Below, in pieces: positions 1-8,342 of a DNA stretch of 64,000 nucleotides. The DNA comes from Gammaproteobacteria bacterium (GTDB lineage Bacteria; Pseudomonadota; Gammaproteobacteria; GRL18). The translations under genes were made by a program, and so were the position numbers. The stretch's first letter is position 1. Each line of letters begins with the position of its first letter. Location: contig JADGEM010000005.1 in the NCBI GenBank assembly GCA_016744375.1, forward strand, positions 9,632 to 73,631, given 5' to 3'. Under the pieces are notes generated by a model that was not told the DNA's origin, did no database searches, and worked only from the letters and a program-made list of their open reading frames with translations.

Positions 1-297
1 GATTACACCGCCGAGGTTCTCCCAGCCGGCCCAGTTCGAGCCGTTCCACCATTTGTGGTACATGTGATCGCCACCGCCCCGGGCAAAGCAGTCGATGCGG
101 TTCGGCCCCCAGGAAACGCACTCGGGCTGCTCTTTGATTACACCGCCGAGGTTCTCCCAGCCGCCCCAGTTCGAGCCGTTCCACCATTTGTGGTACATGT
201 GATCGCCACCGCCTCGGGCAAAGCAGTCGATGCGGTTCGGCCCCCATGAAACGCACTCGGGCTGCTCTTTGATTACACCACTGAGGTTTTCCCAGCC
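1..297 (-). repeat. 135-bp in-frame tandem repeats in the protease gene
   Basis: Units begin at 1, 136 and 271 (each opening with GATTACACC on the plus strand). Units 1 and 2 differ at only three of 135 positions by eye, while the third matches only its first part (to about 297) before diverging. Each unit encodes 45 residues, so copy changes keep the frame. The array continues beyond the left edge. Confidence 0.93.
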
Positions 298-1227
298 ACT
301 ACTACCACCAATCGCGTTCTCAATGAAGCTTCGAATGCCACTCGTCGAAACATGTGTATAGACGCCGTGGAGGTTTGGTTGGGCGCACCCAAATCCCCAG
401 CTCGTTATCCCGGTCAGTATGGAATTATCATTGCCACGAGTGAGCGGACCACCTGAGTCACCCTGGCAAGCATCTCTGCCACCTTCATCATAACCAGCGC
501 AAATCATATTTTCTGTGATTCCACCATTATAGGAATTAGCATCGTTGCAGTTTGTCCTGTCAACAAGAAGGACTTCTACTCTCTGAAGATCGATAGGCTG
601 GCTCCCTCCCTCGGTGAGTGTGCCCCAGCCAGTTGTGAGTAGCTCTCCACCTACGGATCCGTCTTCCGTTGCAAGTGAGGCCAGGGGAATGTCGGTTGCG
701 TTGCTAGATAACTGCCAAACAGCAACGTCATTGTCAAACGTATTACTGTTCCACCCTGGATGTATGACAATACTCAAGACATTTCTGCGAACACCTGTTC
801 CATCTAACCTTCTGGCTCCGGTGAGCACTTGGACTTGGTCTGCAGCAATAAAATCACTGCAATGTGCCGCAGTTACTACAAAGTTTGGTCTTACTAAGGT
901 AGCTCCACAGAATTGTGCCAATGCATTGTCAGGCTGTGCTCTCATCAGAAGTGCTACTTGGAATGGATTGTCGGCCGGTCCGGCAACTGTGCCACCAACT
1001 ATCCTTGGTTTGATCATAGATCGGAGGTCGGTTGTGGTGGTTTTCGTAGTGACATCAGAAATTGATCTGATATTCTTTTCTAATACCCGTAACTGTACGT
1101 GCTCAGCCATCCAGTTTGTGCTTGCATCTCTATTGCTAGGAGGCGCGGCAAAAGTGTTACTAGCAAAAGCGATACCGGTAACAACAGATAGAATAGCTAT
1201 GGAATTTTTAAGCCTTTTAAGTAACAT
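1..1227 (-). CDS. Secreted trypsin-like serine protease with C-terminal lectin-like repeats (3' end outside window)
   Basis: The reading frame runs from an ATG at 1227 (AAAGGAGAT ribosome site just upstream) to the window edge without a stop, so 409 residues are visible and the C terminus is missing. Residues 1-28 look like a signal peptide ending in a TFA-A type site. A propeptide leads to the activation site R75/IVGG. The S1 triad is present: H122 in TAAHC, D167 in DNDVAV, S258 in GDSGGP; D252 in the S1 pocket predicts cleavage after Lys/Arg. From residue 311 there are repeats of 45 residues (WENLGGVIKEQPECVSWGPN and on through HKWWNGSNW) that resemble the DUF346/PLL-type beta-propeller lectin repeat. 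Inference: an exported protease targeted to glycans or surfaces. The repeat part is much more GC-rich than the protease part and the neighbouring genes. Confidence 0.9.
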   Translation of the reverse strand, partial: MLLKRLKNSIAILSVVTGIAFASNTFAAPPSNRDASTNWMAEHVQLRVLEKNIRSISDVTTKTTTTDLRSMIKPRIVGGTVAGPADNPFQVALLMRAQPDNALAQFCGATLVRPNFVVTAAHCSDFIAADQVQVLTGARRLDGTGVRRNVLSIVIHPGWNSNTFDNDVAVWQLSSNATDIPLASLATEDGSVGGELLTTGWGTLTEGGSQPIDLQRVEVLLVDRTNCNDANSYNGGITENMICAGYDEGGRDACQGDSGGPLTRGNDNSILTGITSWGFGCAQPNLHGVYTHVSTSGIRSFIENAIGGSSGWENLSGVIKEQPECVSWGPNRIDCFARGGGDHMYHKWWNGSNWGGWENLGGVIKEQPECVSWGPNRIDCFARGGGDHMYHKWWNGSNWAGWENLGGVI

Positions 1228-1804
1228 ATATGGATCTCCTTTAAATTCTCTCATTAAATTTAATCTAACAATATTTACTAATAGTTATTATTAACTTGAA
1301 AACCACCTCCTTATAATTTTCTTAGGCTAACGCTGTCAATAATTGGTATTTTGAAGCTGCAGAATGCACAATCAAAAGCAATAAACAGTTTATTGGTTAA
1401 ATATCTTAATAGAATACTTAAGGTGAAAATATTTAGTGGTTTTGAATTTTTCTAGTGATACAACAGAAATGGAGAAATAATTTCCTTGAGTAACAAACAC
1501 AGGAAACTATGTATGCAGGGATAAAGATAAATTCCAAGCAAGATTATGAGTCCATACAACTTCTAACCTAGTTTGAAATTTAGTTTACGATGTATTCTAG
1601 GAATGTCAAATAAACAAAGTTGAATATGTAAGAGCATACTTACACTTTAAGCTAATAAAGAAAAAATTATGTATAATAAAAGACTGTTTGGTAAAAGAAT
1701 CGAGATTCAAGCGCCTGAGAACTTAATATTTTCTTGATTTCCAAATAGCTACTTTTTGTACTAGGCTATACTCTTGAATAATTAATATTGAAACCGGAAA
1801 ACAG
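1228..1804. other. Gene-free AT-rich stretch between divergent protease and dapF genes
   Basis: No convincing reading frame or RNA gene was found in these 577 bases. It should hold the promoters of both flanking genes. TATAAT at 1672-1677 and TATACT at 1767-1772 are possible plus-strand -10 boxes, but neither has a good -35 hexamer 16-18 bases upstream. The lysA and lppL genes that often precede dapF are absent. Confidence 0.5.
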
Positions 1805-2668
1805 ATGCAATTCAGTTTTACTAAAATGCATGGCCTGGGTAATGATTTTGTGGTCATTGATGCCATTTCACAAGACGTTGAATTAACTGCCGAGCAGGTA
1901 CGTTTTATTGCTGATCGACGTTTTGGTGTAGGCTGTGATCAATTACTCATTGTCGAAAGCCCTGATCCGGCAAAAACACAATGCGTTGATTTCAAATATC
2001 GTATCTTTAATGCTGATGGCAGTGAAGTTGAACAATGTGGCAATGGTGCTCGCTGTTTTGCCCGTTTTGTGCGGGAAAAAAATCTGATCAGCAAAGAGAC
2101 CATTATTGTTGAAACGTCTAATGGTATTATTCGTTTAACCATAAATGAGCAGGGGCTGGTGACTGTCGATATGGGCAAGCCGGTTTTTGAGCCGGAACAA
2201 TTGCCCTTTCTGCCAACAGCAGGTGATTCTCAAGATAATAATCGTTATACTCTTACTATCGATGCAGACAATACAATTGACAGGGTCGAGTTTTCAGCCG
2301 TTTCCATGGGAAATCCGCATATTACGATAAAAGTGGATGATATTGATCAGTATCCTGTGCAGCAGATTGGAAAAATCCTCGAGTCGCATATCAGTTTCCC
2401 TAATCGCGTAAATGTCGGGTTTATGCAAATCATCAACCGGGAACAGATTAGGCTGCGAGTTTATGAACGTGGATCAGGCGAGACTCTGGCTTGTGGAACA
2501 GGGGCCTGTGCCGCTGTGGCCAATGGAATTTCAAGAGGTTGGCTTGCCGAGCAGGTGGAAGTGATTTTACCCGCAGGAAGCTTATACATACAATGGCAGC
2601 AGGGGAATCATACCCTGATGATGACTGGTCCGGCCAGTTTTGTTTATGAAGGTCAAATAACATTATGA
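1805..2668 (+). CDS. dapF: Diaminopimelate epimerase
   Basis: Interconverts LL- and meso-diaminopimelate in lysine and peptidoglycan synthesis (cytoplasm). At 287 residues it is slightly longer than E. coli DapF (274). The N terminus KMHGLGNDFVVID is the family signature. The two catalytic cysteines are visible: C78 in the EQCGNGARC motif and C230 in the ETLACGTGACA motif. Its stop overlaps the start of the DUF484 gene (ATGA-type overlap), and xerC follows, reproducing the common dapF-DUF484-xerC order of gammaproteobacteria. No frameshift or missing key residue is seen. Confidence 0.97.
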   Translation: MQFSFTKMHGLGNDFVVIDAISQDVELTAEQVRFIADRRFGVGCDQLLIVESPDPAKTQCVDFKYRIFNADGSEVEQCGNGARCFARFVREKNLISKETIIVETSNGIIRLTINEQGLVTVDMGKPVFEPEQLPFLPTAGDSQDNNRYTLTIDADNTIDRVEFSAVSMGNPHITIKVDDIDQYPVQQIGKILESHISFPNRVNVGFMQIINREQIRLRVYERGSGETLACGTGACAAVANGISRGWLAEQVEVILPAGSLYIQWQQGNHTLMMTGPASFVYEGQITL

Positions 2669-3417
2669 ATTCAAGCAGTGAACTAGAAAAACAATCAGTA
2701 ACCACCGATGAAAATGAACAGGAACTGATATCGGAGCAACCAGCTATTACAGAAATAAATAAAAAACAGGTTACTGCAGATTTTTTAGCAGAACATCCTG
2801 ATTTTTTTAATCAGCATGCGAGTCTTTTAGCCTCTCTGGAAATTGCTCATGCTAGCGGTTCTGCCGTATCATTAATTGAACGACAGGTTTCCATACTGAG
2901 AGAACAGAATTCTCAATACAAATCACAATTAACTGAACTCGTTGCTATTGCTAAAGAAAACGAACAATCCAATCAACGGATGCACAAACTGACTCTGTCT
3001 TTAATGGGCTGTACGGGTATTGATGCTTGTGAAGTGGCACTGAATGAAGTCTTATGTGATGAATTTTCGGTGGATGCCGTGGCTCTTAAATTATCGATTG
3101 AACCACAATCTGAACAGCCAGAACACCTTTTTGTTCAGAGCGACACCTCTTTAGGCAAGGAGCTGGAAAAACTTCTCAATACCCGTAAGCCTGTGTGTGG
3201 TTTTTTCAAAAAAATTCCACTGGATGAGTTATTTGATGAAGCATCATCATCCATTACTTCTTTAGCTGTGATACCTTTATTTATTGAAAAAAATAATTGT
3301 TTTGGTGCTTTGGTTTTGGGTAGCAACAATGTTCGACGCTTTAATGCAGAGATGGGAACACTCTTTTTAAAACGTCTTGGGGAAGTATTAAGCCATAGGC
3401 TCAGTGCTTTTATTTAA
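2665..3417 (+). CDS. DUF484 family protein (GAF-like)
   Basis: A 250-residue protein translated from an ATG that overlaps the dapF stop by 4 bases, implying coupling. After an acidic N-terminal extension it has the DUF484 hallmark FLAEHPDFFNQHASLL (about residues 39-54), then a helical segment with VSLIERQVSILREQN that is probably a coiled coil. A GAF-like alpha/beta domain follows from about residue 110. The family sits between dapF and xerC in many gammaproteobacteria. Its molecular role is not established as far as I know; a sensory or dimerisation role is inference from the fold. Confidence 0.9.
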   Translation: MNSSSELEKQSVTTDENEQELISEQPAITEINKKQVTADFLAEHPDFFNQHASLLASLEIAHASGSAVSLIERQVSILREQNSQYKSQLTELVAIAKENEQSNQRMHKLTLSLMGCTGIDACEVALNEVLCDEFSVDAVALKLSIEPQSEQPEHLFVQSDTSLGKELEKLLNTRKPVCGFFKKIPLDELFDEASSSITSLAVIPLFIEKNNCFGALVLGSNNVRRFNAEMGTLFLKRLGEVLSHRLSAFI

Positions 3418-3426
3418 TATAAAGTT

Positions 3427-3457
3427 GCTGAGAGCTATTTACTTGCTGAGGGCTCTT
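3427..3457 (+). repeat. GGCTGAWGGCTC-family short repeat, two units
   Basis: GCTGAGAGCTATTTACTT is followed directly by GCTGAGGGCTCTTA, immediately before the xerC start codon. The same sequence type occurs at 9924-10000, 11967-12050 (reverse orientation), 25343-25354 and 34069-34100. Confidence 0.6.
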
Positions 3458-3459
3458 AT

Positions 3460-4380
3460 ATGAAAGCTGTTGTTAATGCCTTTATTCATTATCTGAAAAC
3501 TGAGCGTCAACTCTCAGCCAATACTTTATCCAGCTATCAGCGTGATTTGAATCAGGCAATTCAATATTTTACGGAAGATGAACAGCATCGGGGGGAAAAA
3601 ATTGTATCCTGGCAGCAAATCAACAGTCACCAATATCGCGCCTATGTCGCTCGACAACATCGCAAAAATTGTGCAGGAAAAACCATTCAGAGACAACTCT
3701 CTTCATTGCGACGTTTGTATGAGTTTCTTATCAAAGAGCAACTGGCAACAAGTAATCCCCTTAATGGTGTGACTGCACCCAAAACCAGCCGAAAACTACC
3801 CAAAGCACCGGATATTGAGCAGCTTGAACAATTGCTGCACAGAAGGGGAGATAAGGATGATCCCCTGCTGGTCAGAGACCGGGCCATGTTTGAATTGTTT
3901 TACTCTTCCGGCTTGCGTTTATCTGAATTAACCAATATTGACAGCGTTGATCTTAAACTACAGGATTGTCAACTAAGAGTATTAGGCAAGGGCAGTAAAG
4001 AGAGAGAGCTGCCCATTGGTAAAAAAGCCGTGCGAGCATTGAACGAATGGCTGAAGGTGAGGGGAGAATTGGCTAAACCTGATGAGCAGGCAATCTTTGT
4101 ATCTCGCTTTGGAACACGTATTACCCAGCGAGGCGTACAACAGAGACTGGAAAAAATGGCCATTGATCAAGGCTTACCTGTGCATTTGCATCCTCATATG
4201 CTTCGACATGCTTTTGCCAGTCATTTATTAGAATCCAGTGGTGATTTAAGAGCCGTACAGGAACTACTGGGACATGCTGACATATCCACCACCCAAATAT
4301 ATACCCACCTTGATTTCCAGCATCTGGCTGATGTTTATGATAAGGCACATCCAAGGGCCAGAAAAAAATCCAGACATTAA
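3460..4380 (+). CDS. xerC: Site-specific tyrosine recombinase XerC
   Basis: Works with XerD at dif to resolve chromosome dimers. The 306-residue protein has an N-terminal SAM-like core-binding domain (about 1-90) and a catalytic domain. All six catalytic residues can be placed: R153 (SGLRLSEL), K177 (LGKGSKER), H246 and R249 (HPHMLRHAF), H272 (LLGHADI) and the nucleophile Y281 (QIYTH). Its position after dapF and DUF484 favours XerC over XerD or a phage integrase. The ATG start has only a weak GAGG element, and a short repeat lies directly upstream. Confidence 0.96.
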   Translation: MKAVVNAFIHYLKTERQLSANTLSSYQRDLNQAIQYFTEDEQHRGEKIVSWQQINSHQYRAYVARQHRKNCAGKTIQRQLSSLRRLYEFLIKEQLATSNPLNGVTAPKTSRKLPKAPDIEQLEQLLHRRGDKDDPLLVRDRAMFELFYSSGLRLSELTNIDSVDLKLQDCQLRVLGKGSKERELPIGKKAVRALNEWLKVRGELAKPDEQAIFVSRFGTRITQRGVQQRLEKMAIDQGLPVHLHPHMLRHAFASHLLESSGDLRAVQELLGHADISTTQIYTHLDFQHLADVYDKAHPRARKKSRH

Positions 4381-4413
4381 TATTGAGCCAGTTCATTTTA
4401 TACGTTTCTATTA

Positions 4414-4450
4414 ATCGATTTTTCCTATCAAACTTATAAATATAAACGAT
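4414..4450 (+). promoter_or_regulatory. Candidate OxyR binding site of katA
   Basis: Four tetranucleotides with exact 7-base spacers, ATCG-N7-CTAT-N7-ATAA-N7-CGAT, fit the E. coli OxyR tetrameric consensus ATAG-N7-CTAT-N7-ATAG-N7-CTAT with five mismatches in sixteen positions (two in the first, two in the third and one in the fourth tetranucleotide). The outer boxes are symmetric to each other. The site ends one base before a -35 hexamer, the usual arrangement for OxyR activation, and oxyR is encoded nearby. Confidence 0.7.
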
Positions 4451-4479
4451 TTCACAAATATAACCATTTTGTCTAATAT
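4451..4479 (+). promoter_or_regulatory. Sigma-70 promoter of katA
   Basis: TTCACA (4451-4456), a 17-base spacer and TAATAT (4474-4479) form a plausible sigma-70 promoter directly next to the OxyR box. Transcription would start near 4486, leaving a leader of about 70 bases before katA. Confidence 0.65.
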
Positions 4480-4553
4480 CTACTTATTCCTGGTAACAAG
4501 CCTGGATATATGAAAATCATACAGCATAGAGGCTGTAACGTTAGGAGTAGATT

Positions 4554-5993
4554 ATGAATAATAAAAAAAAGGTTATGACAACAGCAGCTGGTTGTCCGGT
4601 TGCAGATAACCAGAATTCCATCACTGCCGGTGCGCGTGGACCCATTCTTATGCAGGATGTTCATTTGTTTGAAAAACTGGCACATTTTAACCGTGAGCGC
4701 GTACCTGAGCGTGTTGTCCATGCTAAGGGCACGGGCGCATATGGGACATTTAAAGTGACAGGTGATATTTCAAAGTACACCCGCGCCAAATTATTTGAAA
4801 AAGTCGGCAACAAATGTGAACTATTTGTTCGTTTCTCCACAGTTGCAGGGGAACTGGGTTCAGCTGATACGGTACGTGATCCGCGAGGTTTTGCAGTGAA
4901 ATTTTATACCGAAGAAGGTAACTGGGATTTAGTGGGTAATAACACGCCAGTGTTCTTTATAAAAGACCCCAGCAAATTCCCTGACTTCATTCATTCACAA
5001 AAACGTCATCCTGTTTCTGGTTTACGAGATGGTACCATGCAATGGGATTTCTGGTCTCTTAGTCCAGAATCTTTACATCAGGTAACCTGGTTATTTGGTG
5101 ATAGAGGTATCCCGGCAACACTAGCTAATATGGATGGCTTCGGCAGTCATACTTTTAGTTTATGGAATAACGCTGGTGAACGCTATTGGGTGAAATGGCA
5201 TTTCAAAACGCAGCAGGGCATTAAAAACATGACGGTTGAAGAGGCAGGTAAAATTGCTGCTGAAAATCCAGATTATCATCGCCAGGCATTGCATGAAGCC
5301 ATTAAGCGCGGAGACTGTCCAAAGTGGATATTAAATATTCAGATCATGCCTGAGGCTGATGCAGAAAATTATAATATCAACCCGTTTGATCTGACTAAGG
5401 TCTGGTCTCATGCAGATTATCCACTCATCGAAGTGGGTGTGATGGAATTGAACCGCAATCCGAATAATCATTTTGCTGAGGTTGAACAGGCTGCCTTTGG
5501 TCCTGGGAATTTACCGCCGGGTTTTGGTGCTTCACCAGACAAAATGTTACAGGCACGTTTGCAGGCCTATCCTGATGCACATCGTTATCGTATTGGTGTG
5601 AATCATGCTGCTCTGGATGTGAACAAGCCACGATGTCCTGTGCACCATTATCATCGAGATGGTCAGACACGTTTTGATGGCAATGGTGGTTCTGCACCAG
5701 TGTATCAACCCAACAGTTTTGGTGGTGCAGAGGATGATAGCAGTTATAGTGAACCACCATTAAACATCAATGGTAATGCCGATCGTTTTGATCATCGGAT
5801 AGAAAATGACCACTACACTCAGGCTGGTAATCTGTTCCGATTAATGGATGCTGCTGCTCAGGCACGTTTGATTAATAATATTGTGAATGCAATGCAAGGT
5901 GTTCCTGTGGAAATACAAGAGCGTCAAGTCTTTCATTTTATGCAGGCTGATTCTGATTATGGTACCCGTATTGCAAAAGGGTTAGGGATCTAA
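4554..5993 (+). CDS. katA: Monofunctional haem catalase
   Basis: Dismutates hydrogen peroxide to water and oxygen. At 479 residues it belongs to the small-subunit (clade 3) catalases. Key residues are visible: catalytic H56 in [12 protein letters not shown]129 in GNNTPVFF, and the proximal haem ligand Y339 in the [14 protein letters not shown] motif. [12 protein letters not shown] is the other family signature. There is no signal peptide, so it is probably cytoplasmic. An AGGAG element precedes the ATG. A candidate OxyR box and promoter lie 75-140 bases upstream, and oxyR is the next large gene, on the opposite strand. Confidence 0.97.
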   Translation: MNNKKKVMTTAAGCPVADNQNSITAGARGPILMQDVHLFEKLAHFNRERVPERVVHAKGTGAYGTFKVTGDISKYTRAKLFEKVGNKCELFVRFSTVAGELGSADTVRDPRGFAVKFYTEEGNWDLVGNNTPVFFIKDPSKFPDFIHSQKRHPVSGLRDGTMQWDFWSLSPESLHQVTWLFGDRGIPATLANMDGFGSHTFSLWNNAGERYWVKWHFKTQQGIKNMTVEEAGKIAAENPDYHRQALHEAIKRGDCPKWILNIQIMPEADAENYNINPFDLTKVWSHADYPLIEVGVMELNRNPNNHFAEVEQAAFGPGNLPPGFGASPDKMLQARLQAYPDAHRYRIGVNHAALDVNKPRCPVHHYHRDGQTRFDGNGGSAPVYQPNSFGGAEDDSSYSEPPLNINGNADRFDHRIENDHYTQAGNLFRLMDAAAQARLINNIVNAMQGVPVEIQERQVFHFMQADSDYGTRIAKGLGI

Positions 5994-6042
5994 AGAATTA
6001 AGTCATTTAATTGTGTCCATCCATTTATTGCTGTTTCTTTTT

Positions 6043-6089
6043 CTTTCCCTCTTCTACCCAAAGCAAGTGTTAGTGCGAAGAGAGGAAAG
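6043..6089. terminator. Imperfect inverted repeat after katA
   Basis: CTTTCCCTCTTC (6043-6054) pairs with GAAGAGAGGAAAG (6077-6089) with one bulge and a loop of about 22 bases. It lies about 50 bases after the katA stop. There is no long T tract, so it may be a weak terminator or a message-stabilising stem. Confidence 0.4.
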
Positions 6090-6149
6090 GCTAAGATTTT
6101 TATAAACAGATGGCCACTAATTAATTCAATTTAATATGAGGTTAATACA

Positions 6150-6284
6150 ATGAAATTATATCAGAAACAACAGAACGTCATGGTGATCAATAAGTGGGTA
6201 CAACAGGTAAGTATAGCAGGTTTTTCTTTTTTCTTTATTAAGGGACTGGTATGGGTTGCAATTGCTGTATGGGCTGTTTATTAA
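6150..6284 (+). CDS. Small single-span membrane protein, 44 residues
   Basis: An ATG at 6150 preceded by GAGGTTAA at good spacing opens a 44-codon frame ending in TAA at 6282. The protein starts with a polar, basic segment (MKLYQKQQNVMVINKWVQQV) and ends with a hydrophobic stretch of about 24 residues, including FFFIKGLVWVAIAVWAVY, that should cross the membrane once. It fills the gap between katA and oxyR. The function is unknown. The clear ribosome site and the membrane segment argue against a chance frame, but I cannot test conservation. Confidence 0.6.
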   Translation: MKLYQKQQNVMVINKWVQQVSIAGFSFFFIKGLVWVAIAVWAVY

Positions 6285-6323
6285 GTTACTTGGGGTTCCT
6301 CTAAATATTCACTGGAGAAAATA

Positions 6324-7211
6324 CTAAGATAAAATTTCTTTGATTACTTGCGCTATCTTCTCATAGGTCTCTTCTCGATAGCTTCCATGACGATAGAGCA
6401 TCCCAATGTGTCGACTGGGTTTGGGGTCGCTAAAAGGTATATAACTAATAGTATCTGATTGCTTTCTTTTTTTCGGTATTGCCAGTTCCGGTAATAGTGT
6501 CATTCCGATTCCTTCACCTACCATACAACGTAAAGTTTCCAAACTGGTTGCTCGAAAAGTATTATTCTCTGTTGCTCCAGCGCTAAAACAAACATCCAGA
6601 GCTTGACCTCTTAAGCAATGTCCTTCTTCCAGTAGTAACATTTCCTGTTCATTCAGGTCTATCATCTGAATTTTATTTTTCTTGCTCAGAGAAGTATGGC
6701 TTGGTACAGCTAACCAGAAATTCTCTTTAAACAAATCTATTTCTGATAATTCATCACTATTGATGGGTAATGCGAGGATCAGTAAATCAAGATCAGCATT
6801 TTTTAATTTTTCTAATAAAACGGATGTTAAATGTTCATGCAGCCAAAGTTTTAACTGAGGGAATTTTTTTTTCAGTTCAGGGATAATTCTTGGTAATAAA
6901 TAGGGTGCAATGGTTGGAATTAAGCCAACTTGTAATTCACTAGCCATGGGATCATCAAAACTGATTGTGATCTCTTTGATTGCTTTCACTTCTTTTAATA
7001 TTTTTCTGGCTTGCTGGACCACTGCTGTGCCAACATCAGTCATGGAGACTTTTCGAGTGTTGCGCTCAATTAGCATCACTCCTAATTCTTCTTCCAGTTT
7101 TTTTAATTGGCCACTAAGCGTGGGTTGGCTGACAAAGCAGCGTTCAGCCGCTCGATTGAAATGAAGTTCTTCATCGACAGCAACCAGGTATTCCAATTCC
7201 CGAAGGTTCAT
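6324..7211 (-). CDS. oxyR: Hydrogen peroxide-responsive LysR-type regulator OxyR
   Basis: A 295-residue LysR-type regulator. The N-terminal winged helix-turn-helix includes RAAERCFVSQPTLSGQLKKL. The redox cysteines of E. coli OxyR fall at exactly the same numbers, C199 and C208, in GHCLRGQALDVC, so peroxide sensing by disulfide formation is well supported. The likely target katA is close by with an OxyR-like box. The gene begins only 12 bases after the stop of the upstream lipoprotein gene and is probably cotranscribed with it and the cyclase, which is unusual for oxyR. Confidence 0.95.
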   Translation of the reverse strand: MNLRELEYLVAVDEELHFNRAAERCFVSQPTLSGQLKKLEEELGVMLIERNTRKVSMTDVGTAVVQQARKILKEVKAIKEITISFDDPMASELQVGLIPTIAPYLLPRIIPELKKKFPQLKLWLHEHLTSVLLEKLKNADLDLLILALPINSDELSEIDLFKENFWLAVPSHTSLSKKNKIQMIDLNEQEMLLLEEGHCLRGQALDVCFSAGATENNTFRATSLETLRCMVGEGIGMTLLPELAIPKKRKQSDTISYIPFSDPKPSRHIGMLYRHGSYREETYEKIAQVIKEILS

Positions 7212-7223
7212 TCTTCTAATCTC

Positions 7224-8342
7224 TCAATTCTTTTGTTTTTCTTTCAAATGAAGAAGCTTCTCAATGACTTTTTCAGCTCTCTGTATATTTTTCTTTGCTA
7301 AAATATTCTCTGGTTCATACAATAAAATTTGTTCCCAAAGGTGTATAGCCTGATGAAAGTCCCCATCAGTATAGTTTTTGTTGGCTTCAGACATTAGCTG
7401 TTTTATTGTGAAATTAATAGAGCGATCAAGTTCCTGCTTGAGTTGTATTAGCTGGGTATCTTGCTGCTTAGCTTCATCAACCTGTGAAATCAACTGTCTG
7501 GTATTTAGAAAGTCACCGGCGTTATAGCTTTTTTCTATGTCTTGAAGAAGCGTGCTATATTGTTTCTTTTTTAATTTTTTCTGACGGTTTATTTTTTTTT
7601 GCTTTTTATTTTGAGTGCTTTTTCTGGATTGCCTTTTTAATTGTGAAAGTATTTTTTCACGTTGCGTGCTGGGTTCTAATGCAATAGCCTGCGTAATGCG
7701 TGTATGGGCTGTTATATAGTATTTTTTCTGAATGGCTTGCTGGGATAAAAGGGTTAATTTTTGTGCCAACTCACTGGCTTCTTTGTTTAATTGCTCAAGC
7801 TGTTTTTTTAAAATATCATTTCTTGGATCGGTATTCAATTTCTCCTCATAAAGCGGTCGCCCTTCAATCATCCAGAGAGAACGCCTTAACATGATGCTTT
7901 GATCAATTGAAGCTAATAATGTTAATTGTTCTTTAAAAAGTTTTTTTTCAGTTTTTACCAGTAATCGGTTTGTTTTTTTTGTTTCTTCCAGAGGGTATTT
8001 TTCATTAGCCTGATCCAATAAGTCCAGTGCATCTGCCCATTGTCGATGTTTAGTATATTGCTCAATCTGTTTATCAATACGTTGCTCATATTCTCTGGCC
8101 TCAATTAATAACAACTTTTTTCGAATCTGTAACTGTTGATATTGAGGATGAGACTCTTTGACATAATTCAATGTAGTAAATGCTTTTCCAAACTCATTTT
8201 CTGCAGACCAGACATCAATTTGTGTGAGAATGTCATCCTGTTTAGAGACAACAAATGCGGTACCACAGCCTGTTAAAGAAAGTATCGTCAACAAAATTAA
8301 GATGAATGACTGTTTTGGCGAGTTATTATTTACTAAAATCAT
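7224..8342 (-). CDS. Predicted lipoprotein with TPR-like helical repeats
   Basis: A 372-residue protein. The N terminus has a hydrophobic segment ending in the lipobox LTGC (cysteine near residue 26), so it is probably a membrane-anchored lipoprotein. The rest is almost entirely helical, rich in Lys, Gln and Leu, with weak TPR-like segments (for example DALDLLDQANEKYP, and GDFHQAIHLWEQILLYEPEN near the C terminus) and a very basic stretch of KKQKK type near residue 240. Its start overlaps the cyclase stop by 17 bases, and oxyR follows after 12 bases. No named family was recognised. A periplasmic partner of the membrane cyclase is inference from context. Confidence 0.85.
   Translation of the reverse strand: MILVNNNSPKQSFILILLTILSLTGCGTAFVVSKQDDILTQIDVWSAENEFGKAFTTLNYVKESHPQYQQLQIRKKLLLIEAREYEQRIDKQIEQYTKHRQWADALDLLDQANEKYPLEETKKTNRLLVKTEKKLFKEQLTLLASIDQSIMLRRSLWMIEGRPLYEEKLNTDPRNDILKKQLEQLNKEASELAQKLTLLSQQAIQKKYYITAHTRITQAIALEPSTQREKILSQLKRQSRKSTQNKKQKKINRQKKLKKKQYSTLLQDIEKSYNAGDFLNTRQLISQVDEAKQQDTQLIQLKQELDRSINFTIKQLMSEANKNYTDGDFHQAIHLWEQILLYEPENILAKKNIQRAEKVIEKLLHLKEKQKN

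Noticed and set aside
1-297. Regular repeats considered as CRISPR
   Set aside because: Units are 135 bp, nearly identical throughout and in frame inside a gene; there are no unique spacers.
614-1294. 226-codon plus-strand frame over the protease gene
   Set aside because: The opposite strand encodes a clear trypsin-like protease with intact triad and signal peptide; this frame is its antisense shadow with no recognisable domain.
5425-5760. 111-codon His/Gln-rich minus-strand frame inside katA
   Set aside because: It is antisense to the conserved catalase haem-binding region; the composition is a by-product of the katA codons.
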